Assembly (NCBI RefSeq): GCF_900232995.1
Contig: NZ_OCVX01000005.1
Coordinates: 268,831-332,830, forward strand
Direction of reading: 5' to 3'
Origin: Mycobacterium simulans
Lineage (GTDB): Bacteria > Actinomycetota > Actinomycetes > Mycobacteriales > Mycobacteriaceae
Length of the DNA: 64,000 bases
A model generated the notes under the pieces. The model ran no database searches. It worked only from the letters and a program-made list of their open reading frames with translations, and was not told where the DNA came from. The first letter of the stretch is position 1, and the number at the start of each line of letters is the position of its first letter. Position numbers and translations under genes: made by a program. Of this stretch, positions 1 to 8,357 are shown in pieces.

Positions 1-24
1 TCGGCGTCGAAGAGTGCCTCATCT

Positions 25-203
25 ATCATCTGCGCCGCTCCTCCTCATCGCTTCGCTCTGCATCGTCGCCGCCGCGGATCATCTGCGCCGCTCCTCCTCA
101 TCGCTTCGCTCTGCATCGTCGCCGCCGCGGATCATCTGCGCCGCTCCTCCTCATCGCTTCGCTCTGCTTCGTCGCCGCCGCGGATCATCTGCGCCGCTCC
201 TCT
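25..203. repeat. 53-bp tandem repeat, MIRU-like, 3.4 copies
   Basis: A 53-bp unit begins at 25, 78 and 131, with a partial fourth copy from 184 to about 203. Copies are almost identical; one shows an a-to-t change near 173. Read on the minus strand the unit contains GAGGAGGAGCGGCGCAGATG, which resembles the mycobacterial interspersed repetitive unit (MIRU) family as I remember it, and several M. tuberculosis MIRU loci also have 53-bp units. The array abuts the pyrH stop codon, as MIRUs often do at gene junctions, and lies between pyrH and the next gene of its operon outside the window (frr in relatives). Confidence 0.85.
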
Positions 204-971
204 TCAGGTGGTGACCAGCGTTCCGATCTTCTCACCAGCGACTGCTCGGGCGATATTGCCATCGGTCAGCAGGTTGAACACCAGGATCGGCATGCCATTG
301 TCCATGCAAAGACTGAACGCCGTGGCATCGGCCACTCGCAGCCCTCGGTCAATGACTTCGCGATGGCTAACCGCGGTGAGTAGTTCGGCGTTGGGATTCA
401 CCCGCGGATCCTCCGCAAACACACCGTCGACGGCCTTGGCCATCAACACCACGTCCGCGTCGATCTCCAATGCCCGCTGAGCTGCGGTCGTGTCCGTGGA
501 GAAGTACGGCAGCCCCATGCCGGCACCGAAGATCACCACCCGACCCTTCTCCAGGTGGCGCACCGCCCGCAGCGGGAGATAGGGCTCGGCCACCTGGCCC
601 ATCGTGATCGCCGTCTGGACTCGAGTGACAATGCCTTCCTTCTCGAGGAAGTCTTGCAGGGCAAGGCTGTTCATGACCGTTCCGAGCATGCCCATGTAGT
701 CCGACCGGGTGCGCTCCATGCCTAGCTGTTGAAGCTGTGCGCCACGGAAAAAATTGCCACCGCCGATCACGACAGCAACCTGTACGCCGCCGCGGACCAC
801 GTCGGCGATCTGGCGAGCTACCTGCGACACGACATCGGGATCCAACCCGACCTGGCCGCCACCGAACATTTCGCCGCCGAGCTTGAGCAATACTCGCGAA
901 TACTTCGACGGCGCGCCGGAAACTGGAGAAGCCGGCACACCGTTGGCGCTCGTTGGCTTGGGCTCCTTCAT
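204..971 (-). CDS. pyrH: UMP kinase
   Basis: PyrH phosphorylates UMP to UDP with ATP in the cytoplasmic pyrimidine pathway. The product is 255 aa and of the bacterial amino-acid-kinase fold. It shows the LLKLGGEMFGGG phosphate-binding loop, the VVIGGGNFFRG segment and a late STDTTAAQRALEI region. I chose the ATG at 971 because AGGAG sits four bases upstream. A longer frame reaches 1004, but its extra 11 residues look non-native. The gene follows tsf/rpsB in the classic ribosome-associated cluster order, although here a regulator, an MPT63-like gene and amiC lie between. The stop codon touches the tandem repeat downstream. Confidence 0.96.
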   Translation of the reverse strand: MKEPKPTSANGVPASPVSGAPSKYSRVLLKLGGEMFGGGQVGLDPDVVSQVARQIADVVRGGVQVAVVIGGGNFFRGAQLQQLGMERTRSDYMGMLGTVMNSLALQDFLEKEGIVTRVQTAITMGQVAEPYLPLRAVRHLEKGRVVIFGAGMGLPYFSTDTTAAQRALEIDADVVLMAKAVDGVFAEDPRVNPNAELLTAVSHREVIDRGLRVADATAFSLCMDNGMPILVFNLLTDGNIARAVAGEKIGTLVTT

Positions 972-1351
972 CAGACTCCTCGCATGAGAGTGCCATCCCG
1001 GCAACTACCCGGAACGGCATCTCTTATCCTGCCTCATCGCATCACTCCCGCGTGGGCGGGGTGGAGTATTTGCCCAGCTGGCAATCCGGGCCGCCGCCGG
1101 TGCCGGGCGCAGCGGTTGTGTCTCGTAGCCGTGTCCTGCCAACTATTTCTCCGCCCCTGATGTTTGGGCAATCGGCGCGTCGGGAATCCGCTGCATCGTC
1201 GCGGAAGCAACCCGTATCTGGGCCGAATCAGCCCGGCTGGTCTGGGCTGGGCAGAACTCAATTGAACAAACTTGGAATAGTTTTGTTCTGAACCGGGTAT
1301 TCAGCGCTGCGCTGGCAGGTCGCGCACCCGCGCAAGATTTGGAGACATCTG
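972..1351. promoter_or_regulatory. divergent promoter region with inverted repeat 1264-1288
   Basis: This 380-base gap separates the divergent pyrH and GlnR-like genes and holds no convincing gene. A 7-bp perfect inverted repeat, GAACAAA (1264-1270) and TTTGTTC (1282-1288) with an 11-base spacer, lies in an unusually A/T-rich stretch about 64 bases before the regulator start. It could be an operator, for example for autoregulation, or the stem of a leader hairpin. No confident -10/-35 pair can be assigned. Confidence 0.4.
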
Positions 1352-2089
1352 TTGGAAGTTCTTCTCATTTCCAATGATGCCGGATTTGAATCGGCTCTAC
1401 CGACGCTGGAATCGTTCGCCCAGGTGCTACGGCGGGTTCCTTTGGACGATCCCGACAAGGGGGTAGATTCCACTGCCGACGTCGCGGTCATCGATGCGCG
1501 CACCGACCTTACGGCAGCTCGCAGGGTTTGCCGACGGCTGACGGCCAACGCGCCAGCACTGGCGGTGGTTGCCGTCGTCGCGCCTGCCGACTTTGTGGAG
1601 GTCGACGTCGATTGGCAATTCGATGACGTGTTGCTGGCCGCAGCGGGCGCGGCGGAACTGCAGGCCCGGTTGCGGCTGGCGATTACGCGTCGGCGCAGCG
1701 CGCTCGAAGGCACGCTCCAATTCGGCGACCTCGTCCTGCACCCGGCCAGCTTCACCGTGTCACTGGCCGGCAAGGATCTGGGCCTGACTCTCACCGAGTT
1801 CAAACTGTTGAATTTTCTTGTGCAGCATGCCGGTCGGGCATTCACCCGTACTCGGCTCATGCATGAGGTGTGGGGTTATGACTGCACTGGCCGCGTTCGT
1901 ACGGTCGACGTGCACGTACGACGACTACGCGCAAAGCTGGGAACCGAGCACGAATCGGTGATCGAGACGGTCCGCGGCGTCGGTTATATGGCCGTCACGC
2001 CACCGCAGCCCCGATGGGTAATCAGGGAGCCGATGCTAAGTCCCGTCTGGACGTCGACGGGGCCAGCCGAGGACTCGATCGCCCAATAG
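1352..2089 (+). CDS. GlnR-like atypical OmpR-family response regulator (Rv2884-like)
   Basis: A 245-aa DNA-binding regulator. The N-terminal ~120 residues are receiver-like, with the candidate acceptor Asp48 in VAVIDARTDL. The usual acidic pair and conserved lysine are not evident, so it is an atypical receiver like that of GlnR. The C-terminal half is a winged helix of the OmpR/PhoB type, with FTRTRLMHEVWGY and TVDVHVRRLRAKLG. The start is TTG at 1352, with GGAG at 1341-1344 seven bases upstream. Position and sequence match M. tuberculosis Rv2884. It probably senses something other than phosphorylation by a partner kinase, since no kinase gene is adjacent. Its target genes are unknown. Confidence 0.85.
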   Translation: MEVLLISNDAGFESALPTLESFAQVLRRVPLDDPDKGVDSTADVAVIDARTDLTAARRVCRRLTANAPALAVVAVVAPADFVEVDVDWQFDDVLLAAAGAAELQARLRLAITRRRSALEGTLQFGDLVLHPASFTVSLAGKDLGLTLTEFKLLNFLVQHAGRAFTRTRLMHEVWGYDCTGRVRTVDVHVRRLRAKLGTEHESVIETVRGVGYMAVTPPQPRWVIREPMLSPVWTSTGPAEDSIAQ

Positions 2090-2202
2090 ATCACCCAATA
2101 GGAAGCTGATCACCCCAACAGCGGCGGGGCACAAACGCAACCTACCCGCGTCGCCATTGACACGGGGAGGTCGAGCGTTACGCCATCAGGCCAGAACCCG
2201 CA

Positions 2203-2679
2203 TTAAGCGTTGTTGGTCCAGATGAGAACATCCTGGACGCCATCGTTGTAGACAACCCCGTTCGGAGGCGCACCGGTGACGTCGAAGAAGATCTTCCCGC
2301 TTGTCTGTCCACCCTGAGGGATGGGTGACGGGTTGATTCCGGCCGGCGCGGGCACATTGTTGACGACCCGGTAGTTCTGGCCGGTCGCCGTGCGCGCGTT
2401 GAAGGACGACACAAGCGGAGTCACCGTGCCGCTATCCGCCACTGCGGTAACCTCGGCCTGCCACAGCTGCCCCTGCGGTGCGTAGCCAGGGATGGTCATG
2501 TTGGTTGGCTCTAGGTCGTGAACCGTGTAAGCGGTAACAAGCGGCCCGCTGACGATCGGCGCGCTGGTGCCAAATTGCTGGACGCTGGGGATAGCAATAG
2601 CGGTTGCGGCAGTGAAAGCGGCGGCAGCAATTCCGGCGGCACCGATAGCCGTTTTAACTGCGGTTTTTGTGAATTTCAT
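2203..2679 (-). CDS. MPT63-like secreted protein (DUF1942)
   Basis: A 158-aa exported protein. Residues 1-30 form a signal peptide (MKFTKTAVK, then an Ala-rich core, cleavage probably after ATAIA). The mature part resembles the mycobacterial antigen MPT63 (Rv1926c) through IPGYAPQGQLWQAE, VSSFNARTATGQNYRV, IPQGGQTSGKIFFDVTG and a terminal DVLIWTNN. It should form the same immunoglobulin-like beta sandwich; the molecular role of MPT63 is unknown. The ATG at 2679 was chosen because AGGGAGGAG lies just upstream and because it gives a clean signal peptide; a longer frame up to 2952 is not credible. In M. tuberculosis this site holds IS1539 and a MarR gene, so this is a species-specific cargo gene. 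Confidence 0.85.
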   Translation of the reverse strand: MKFTKTAVKTAIGAAGIAAAAFTAATAIAIPSVQQFGTSAPIVSGPLVTAYTVHDLEPTNMTIPGYAPQGQLWQAEVTAVADSGTVTPLVSSFNARTATGQNYRVVNNVPAPAGINPSPIPQGGQTSGKIFFDVTGAPPNGVVYNDGVQDVLIWTNNA

Positions 2680-3008
2680 GTGACTCCTCCCTTGAGTCGA
2701 CCACGTTCCTCGCTGAAGCGCACGCTCCATTTGCATTACGAGGACCGCCCCCACGTGTCTCCATAACCGCTTGACGCGGCCCTCAAACATCCACGCTGGT
2801 GCACAGCCGCTCGGACCTGCGATAAGCCCTTCGCCGGGCCAAGCCAAATGGACCCTCATGAAACGCTCGGCACTAATGCCGATGGTCACGAAACCATTAC
2901 TACGACTTATTGGGCATCGGTCCGGTCCCGCACTGAAACCCTGGCGTGACAAGCATCAAACGCGCTAGGTCAGGAGCGAAAATGGCTGAACAGGTTTCCG
3001 CGCCCAGT
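2680..3008. other. non-coding gap with no recognisable feature
   Basis: These 329 bases separate the MPT63-like gene from the end of amiC. Short frames exist on both strands but lack Shine-Dalgarno sites and mycobacterial protein character. The part next to 2680 must carry the promoter of the MPT63-like gene. I see no repeat or RNA. Confidence 0.4.
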
Positions 3009-4409
3009 TCAATCCTGAATCCGGGCCCACGGTTGGGCTTCCTCAAGTTCATAGGCCAGTTCCAGCAGTCGCGCCTCGTCACCGATGTCGGCCGCGAGCA
3101 TCACGCCGACCGGAAGACCTTCCGAGGTTTGAGCCAGCGGCAGCGAAATCGCAGGATCCCCGGTCACGTTTTGCAGCGGCGTAAACGCGACCCAGTCCGA
3201 TAGCCGATCAAGCACCTGGTCGTAGTCGTTGGGCGCCAGGTAACCAATCTGTGGCGTCACGTCGGCGAGCGTGGGCGTGAGCAACGCGTCATAGCCGGCG
3301 AAGAACTGTGCGCTGCGTCGGCGCAGCCGGCGCAGCCGGGTGATCGCCAGCGGGAGCCGGTGGATGTTGCGTCTGGTATGGCGAGCCAGGCCCAATGTCA
3401 GGTTGTCCAGCCGGCCGCGGTCGAAGCTATTACCGAACGTGCGGCGACCGGTGCCAATTTGCGCCAGCGCCAGCAGACCCCAATACAACACGAAATCGTC
3501 GACAAAGCTGGCCGGCACCCAGGTGTTGTCGATGGACTCGACTCGATGGCCGAGTTCTTCCAGCAGGGCGGCCGTCTTCAGCGTCAGCTCCCGCACTTCG
3601 GGGCTTGCGTCACGCTGGACCGAACTGGTCACCACAGCAATCTTGAGCCGCTGCTTGCCCGGCCGGGTGACATCACCGATAGGCGGCAGTTTGGGGTTGC
3701 GCCAGATGCGCTCGACCTCCCGGTAACAGGCCGCGGTGTCGCGGACCGAGCGGGTCACCACCCCGTTGGCCACGATGCCCACCGGCATCCGCCGGTACTC
3801 GGGATCCAGCGGCAACCGTCCCCGCGATGGCTTGAGCCCGACCAACCCGTTGCAGGCGGCGGGTATTCGGATGGAACCGCCACCGTCGTTGGCATGCGCC
3901 ATCGGCACCACTCCGGCGGCGACGAATGCCCCCGATCCCGACGACGAAGCACCCGCGGTGTAATCGGTGTTCCACGGATTACGGACCGGTCCCAGGCGGG
4001 GGTGTTCGGCGGCGGCGCTGAACCCGAACTCCGACATCTGCGTTTTGCCCAGTGCCACCAGCCCGCTGTCCAGCAACACACGCGTTATCTCGCTGTCGGT
4101 GCGCGCCGGGTACGGTTGCCATGCATCGGTGCCCCGCATCGACGGCAGTCCGGCGATGTCGACGTTGTCCTTGATGAACGTCGGCACGCCGCCGAAGAAG
4201 CCCTTGACGTCCCGGGACGCTAGGGCTCGCGCTTGATCGAAGGCCGCATACGCCAATCCGTTGAGCGCGGGATCGACAGCTTCGGCACGCGCGATCGCGG
4301 CCTCGACGAGTTCGGCCCGGCCCACCCGGCCGGATCGGATGGCGTCGACTAGGGCGACCGCGTCAAGGTCGCCAAGGGCATCGTCTCCGAAAGCGTGTAC
4401 GCGAGCCAT
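3009..4409 (-). CDS. amiC: amidase signature family amidase
   Basis: A 466-aa cytoplasmic amidase, probably converting a carboxamide to its acid and ammonia; the physiological substrate is unknown. The Ser-cisSer-Lys machinery is visible: the lysine in PTFIKDNVDIAG, the glycine/serine-rich GASSSGSGAFVAAG stretch, and the nucleophile region GGGSIRIPAACNGLVGLKP. Length and position between the pyrH region and tsf fit M. tuberculosis AmiC (Rv2888c). It ends 32 bases from the start of the minus-strand tsf/rpsB transcription unit and may be co-transcribed with it. Confidence 0.92.
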   Translation of the reverse strand: MARVHAFGDDALGDLDAVALVDAIRSGRVGRAELVEAAIARAEAVDPALNGLAYAAFDQARALASRDVKGFFGGVPTFIKDNVDIAGLPSMRGTDAWQPYPARTDSEITRVLLDSGLVALGKTQMSEFGFSAAAEHPRLGPVRNPWNTDYTAGASSSGSGAFVAAGVVPMAHANDGGGSIRIPAACNGLVGLKPSRGRLPLDPEYRRMPVGIVANGVVTRSVRDTAACYREVERIWRNPKLPPIGDVTRPGKQRLKIAVVTSSVQRDASPEVRELTLKTAALLEELGHRVESIDNTWVPASFVDDFVLYWGLLALAQIGTGRRTFGNSFDRGRLDNLTLGLARHTRRNIHRLPLAITRLRRLRRRSAQFFAGYDALLTPTLADVTPQIGYLAPNDYDQVLDRLSDWVAFTPLQNVTGDPAISLPLAQTSEGLPVGVMLAADIGDEARLLELAYELEEAQPWARIQD

Positions 4410-4441
4410 GTGACGACGCTAGCCCGCACCCGCTTGCGCGG

Positions 4442-5260
4442 TTAGGCCTGCCCCACCTCGAAGCGCACAAACTTCGTCACCGTCACGCCGGCCTCGTCAA
4501 GCAGGGCCTTGACGGTCTTCTTGTTGTCTGACACCGATGGCTGCTCGAGCAGCACGGAGTCTTTGAAGAAGCCGTTGAGCCGGCCTTCGACGATCTTGGG
4601 CAGCGCCTGCTCCGGCTTGCCCTCCGCCTTCGCGGTCTCCTCCGCGAGGCGGCGTTCGCTGGCCACGACGTCTGCGGGCACGTCGTCCCGGGACAGGTAG
4701 CGCGCTTTGAGCGCGGCGATCTGTAGCGCCACCGCGTGCGCCGCCTCGCCGCCGCCGTCGCCCTGGTACTCGACCAGGACCCCGACCGCAGGTGGCAGGT
4801 CAGCCGACCGCCGGTGCAGGTAGGTCTCGACCGTGCCCTCGAAGATCGCGACGCGACGCAGCTCCAACTTCTCGCCGATCTTGGCCGACAGCTCCGCGAT
4901 CGCCTGCTCGACGGTCTTATCGCCGGTGCTGGCCGCTTTGAGCGCCTCGACGTCGGCGGCTTTCGCCGATACAGCCGCGGTCACGATCTGGTCGGCCAGC
5001 GCCTGGAACTCCGCGTTCTTGGCGACGAAGTCCGTCTCGCAGTTCAGCTCTATAAGGGCCCCGGCGCGCGCCGCAACCAGTCCCTCCGCCGTCGCCCGCT
5101 CGGCACGCTTGCCGACGTCCTTGGCGCCCTTGATCCGCAGCGCCTCGACGGCCTTGTCGAAGTCGCCGTCGGTTTCGACCAGCGCGTTCTTGCAGTCGAG
5201 CATTCCGGCACCGGTCAGCTCCCGAAGTCGCTTGACGTCGGCAGCGGTGTAGTTCGCCAA
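4442..5260 (-). CDS. tsf: elongation factor Ts
   Basis: EF-Ts (272 aa) is the nucleotide exchange factor that regenerates EF-Tu-GTP during translation. It begins with the UBA-like module MANYTAADVKRLRELTG, followed by MLDCKNAL, and carries the EF-Tu contact motif TDFVAKN. Length is as expected for the family in actinobacteria. It follows rpsB with a 13-base gap, the near-universal rpsB-tsf operon. Confidence 0.98.
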   Translation of the reverse strand: MANYTAADVKRLRELTGAGMLDCKNALVETDGDFDKAVEALRIKGAKDVGKRAERATAEGLVAARAGALIELNCETDFVAKNAEFQALADQIVTAAVSAKAADVEALKAASTGDKTVEQAIAELSAKIGEKLELRRVAIFEGTVETYLHRRSADLPPAVGVLVEYQGDGGGEAAHAVALQIAALKARYLSRDDVPADVVASERRLAEETAKAEGKPEQALPKIVEGRLNGFFKDSVLLEQPSVSDNKKTVKALLDEAGVTVTKFVRFEVGQA

Positions 5261-5273
5261 TGCTCAGCCTTTC

Positions 5274-6110
5274 CTAGGATGCATCTGTGGTTGATTCGGT
5301 TGTGCCGGCGCCCTCGGCCCCGGACGCTGCGCTCGCACTGGCGCTGGCCAGTAGCTCCTGCTCCCATTCGGGGAGCGGCTCGGCGGCCTCGGCCTCCGGC
5401 TTGCCGTCGCCGCGGCCCAGGCCGGCGCGGGCCTGCAGGCCCTCGGCCACCGCGGAGGCGATCACCTTGGTGAGCAGCGCCGCCGAGCGGATCGCGTCGT
5501 CGTTGCCCGGGATCGGGTAGTCGACCTCGTCGGGGTCGCAGTTGGTATCGAGGATCGCGATGACCGGGATGCCCAGCTTGCGGGCCTCTCCGACCGCGAT
5601 GTGCTCCTTGTTGGTGTCGACAACCCAGATCGCCGACGGCACCTTAGCCATGTCACGAATACCGCCGAGGCTGCGCTCCAGCTTGTTCTTCTCCCGGGTC
5701 AGGCCCAGGATCTCCTTTTTGGTGCGGCCCTCGAAGCCGCCGGTCTGCTCCATCGCCTCGAGTTCCTTGAGGCGCTGCAGCCGCTTATGCACGGTGGAGA
5801 AGTTGGTGAGCATGCCGCCCAGCCAGCGCTGGTTCACGTACGGCATGCCGACGCGGGTCGCCTCGGCCGCGACGGACTCCTGCGCCTGCTTCTTGGTGCC
5901 GACGAACAGCACCGACCCACCGTGGGCGACGGTCTCCTTGACGAACTCGTACGCCTTGTCGATGAAGGTCAGCGTCTGCTGCAGGTCGATGATGTAGATG
6001 CCGTTGCGGTCGGTGAAAATGAACCGCTTCATCTTGGGGTTCCAACGACGGGTCTGATGCCCGAAGTGGGTGCCGCTGTCCAGCAGCTGCTTCATGGTTA
6101 CAACGGCCAT
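5274..6110 (-). CDS. rpsB: 30S ribosomal protein S2
   Basis: RpsB (278 aa) sits on the solvent side of the 30S head-body junction. The start MAVVTMKQLLDSGTHFGHQ and the later TKKQAQE, YVNQRWLGGMLTNF and DTNCDPDEVDYPIPGNDDA segments are typical. The last ~45 residues form a low-complexity Glu/Ala/Ser tail found in mycobacterial S2. The gene is first of the rpsB-tsf unit; its promoter should lie in 6111-6330, a region also serving the divergent M23 gene. No S2 leader structure was identified. Confidence 0.97.
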   Translation of the reverse strand: MAVVTMKQLLDSGTHFGHQTRRWNPKMKRFIFTDRNGIYIIDLQQTLTFIDKAYEFVKETVAHGGSVLFVGTKKQAQESVAAEATRVGMPYVNQRWLGGMLTNFSTVHKRLQRLKELEAMEQTGGFEGRTKKEILGLTREKNKLERSLGGIRDMAKVPSAIWVVDTNKEHIAVGEARKLGIPVIAILDTNCDPDEVDYPIPGNDDAIRSAALLTKVIASAVAEGLQARAGLGRGDGKPEAEAAEPLPEWEQELLASASASAASGAEGAGTTESTTDAS

Positions 6111-6368
6111 AGCCAGCCATGTCCTCTTGTTGTCGGTTGTCGCCCGGCTTCGGGTGAGGCCGGGCCCTGGCGCCTGCGGCGATGCCGGACCCTATTACGG
6201 GACCGCCCGGCACGCGGTTGCGAAATCCTCAACAACGGGAGTCGCGGTGCAGACGCGCGAAGTCAGCCCGCTAACGCGAGCTGCGACGAGAAGTTTACAC
6301 CGATCCAGCAGGTGGTTTGTCCACAGCGGTGAGTGGCCCCGACAACGTGGGGGCGCTGGACTGAACAG

Positions 6369-6860
6369 GTGCGACGGATAGTGCTGGTCCTGTGCTGGAC
6401 GCTGGCATGCGCGCCGACGGCGTCTGCCGACAACGCGCGACTGGACTGGCCGTTGCGGCCACCCCAGGCGGTCGTTAGGGGATTCGACGCGCCGTCGCCC
6501 GATTGGCATCCCGGGCACCGGGGCGTGGACTTGGCCGGCGCGCCGCAACAGCACGTCTACGCGGCCGGCGACGCGACCGTGGTGTTCGCCGGGCTGCTAG
6601 CGGGACGGCCGGTGGTTTCGTTGGCACACTCGGGCGGACTGCACACCAGTTATGAGCCGGTCCGCGCGACGGTGCGGGCCGGTCAGCTGGTGACGGCGCA
6701 GACCGTGATCGGTGAGCTAGTGGCCGGGCATCCCGGCTGTCCAGCCCGGGCATGCCTACATTGGGGCGCGATGTGGGGTCCGGCTTCGGGCGCCGACTAC
6801 GTCGATCCGCTCGGCCTGCTGAAGGCGACACCGATACGGCTCAAACCGTTGGGTGGCTGA
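6369..6860 (+). CDS. exported M23 (LytM-like) peptidase-fold protein, probably non-catalytic
   Basis: A 163-aa protein of the Rv2891 type. An N-terminal signal peptide (VRRIVLVLCWTLACAPTASA) is followed by an M23/LytM domain. Three candidate zinc ligands are present: His50 and Asp54 in HRGVDLAG, and His131 in CLHWG. The two catalytic histidines of the family appear substituted: the YAH-type position reads SYEPV (Pro97), and the first His of the HLH motif is Cys129. Activity on peptidoglycan is therefore doubtful and a binding or activating role is possible. I favour GTG at 6369, which gives a compact signal peptide; GTG at 6333 is the alternative. It diverges from rpsB and converges on the PPE gene. 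Confidence 0.8.
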   Translation: MRRIVLVLCWTLACAPTASADNARLDWPLRPPQAVVRGFDAPSPDWHPGHRGVDLAGAPQQHVYAAGDATVVFAGLLAGRPVVSLAHSGGLHTSYEPVRATVRAGQLVTAQTVIGELVAGHPGCPARACLHWGAMWGPASGADYVDPLGLLKATPIRLKPLGG

Positions 6861-6869
6861 CGCCGCGCA

Positions 6870-8117
6870 CTAACCGGCGAACGGCGGGCGCTGCATTACC
6901 GCGTAACGGAATCCGTATTTGTGCGTAAAGCCGCCGCCACCACTGGCGGCGTGGCCGGCGCCGCCCATCGGGATCCCGCGAAGAATTGCGTTTTCCGCTG
7001 GTTGCTTGAGGATCTCGGTGATGTCCTGTTCGACCGGCCTCCCCCACGCAGCGGGATTAAACATGCGAGCGCGCGCCGCCCAGTCCGGCGTCACCGACAA
7101 CCCCCCGATAGAACCGCCTTTGCCCATACTGGCCGTGACGCCAAGCGTTTCGCGATTGAGTGCCCACCAGTTCGGCGCGGAAGGGGGCGCGGCGCCAACA
7201 CGCGCGCCTGCGCCGACCGCTGGACCCACCCGGGGACCGGCTAAGACGGACGTACCCCAACTGTCAACCACCGAAGACCCGGAGTCACCGGCACCAGCGG
7301 ACGGAGAGCCCGGGATCAGCGTCTGGGACATCGACACAAAAGACTGCAACATCCCCTCGTCGAAATACGAGAGCCCCAGGAGCCGGACAATCGTCGTCCG
7401 GTTCGCGATTGTCAGATGGGGCAGATGCGCGTTCATCCAGTCGACGAACGCCCAGTACCACGCGGGCAATGCGATCGCCGGTGCGGTTGACGGCACTGCG
7501 GCGGCGATGCCTGACGATACGGTCAGCGCTGCGCTGGCAGGTGCGGCGGCCGCGCCGACCGCCGCGGCCTGCCTGGCCAGCGCAGCAGGGTCGGTGGTAT
7601 TTACCGGTGGCGTGAACGGGGTCAACTCCATGGCCGTCAGCGAGGCGCTGGCATAGCCGTACATGGCCGCGGCGTCCTGCGCCCACATCTCTGCGTACAG
7701 CACCTCGGTGGCGGCGATCGCCGGGGTGTTCTGGCCGAAAAAATTGGTCGCGATCAACGCCGTCAGCAAGGCGCGGTTAGCCGCAATGACCGGCGGGGGG
7801 ACCGTCATCAGGAAGGCAAGCTCGTAGGCTGCCGCGGCCGACCGGGCCTGCATTCCCGCCTGCTCAGCCTGCTGAGCCGTGGCGCTGAGCCACTCAACGT
7901 AGGGCATGGCGGCGGCGACCATCGCCAGTGACGCTGGCCCTACCCACTGCGCACTGGTCAGTTCCGAGATGACGGAGCCATACACCGCGGCCATCCCACT
8001 CAACTCGGCCGCAAGCCCATCCCAGGCCGCGGCGGCAGCCATCATGGACCCCGATCCCGGACCGGCATACATACGAGCGGAGTTGATCTCGGGCGGTAAC
8101 ACGCCGAAGTCGAACAA
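6870..8117 (-). CDS. PPE family protein (PPE45-like)
   Basis: A 415-aa PPE protein. The N-terminal ~170 residues are the PPE helical domain: MFDFGVLPPEINSARMY, then GPGSGSM and SAQWVGPASLAM, which carries the conserved WxG-type turn. The remainder is Ala/Gly-rich, with a GGLSVTPDW motif near residue 340 close to the GxxSVPxxW signature of the PPE-SVP subfamily. Such proteins are normally exported by type VII secretion (ESX-5 for this subfamily) with a PE partner; no PE gene is adjacent. Position between the Rv2891-like gene and xerC matches PPE45 (Rv2892c). The 240 bases upstream (8118-8357) show no gene. Confidence 0.92.
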   Translation of the reverse strand: MFDFGVLPPEINSARMYAGPGSGSMMAAAAAWDGLAAELSGMAAVYGSVISELTSAQWVGPASLAMVAAAMPYVEWLSATAQQAEQAGMQARSAAAAYELAFLMTVPPPVIAANRALLTALIATNFFGQNTPAIAATEVLYAEMWAQDAAAMYGYASASLTAMELTPFTPPVNTTDPAALARQAAAVGAAAAPASAALTVSSGIAAAVPSTAPAIALPAWYWAFVDWMNAHLPHLTIANRTTIVRLLGLSYFDEGMLQSFVSMSQTLIPGSPSAGAGDSGSSVVDSWGTSVLAGPRVGPAVGAGARVGAAPPSAPNWWALNRETLGVTASMGKGGSIGGLSVTPDWAARARMFNPAAWGRPVEQDITEILKQPAENAILRGIPMGGAGHAASGGGGFTHKYGFRYAVMQRPPFAG

Positions 8118-8357
8118 CCTGTGCCCTCATCGCTTAACCGAAAGCGCGATATTTGGCGTCATTGCCAGCCGCTTGCTAGTGCGATTAGACGGTCATCTCG
8201 CGGCAAGCGCCAGACCTATCGCTTTCCAGCCAGCCGTCGTTCACCGAAAGTTTGGATTCTGGGCGCAATTCCCGGCAAGGCCGCATCGCCCAACTCTCCC
8301 TCGCAAGCGGCACGTGCCCCCACCTCACGCCACTTCGCGGCGCGCATCGTCGCCAGG

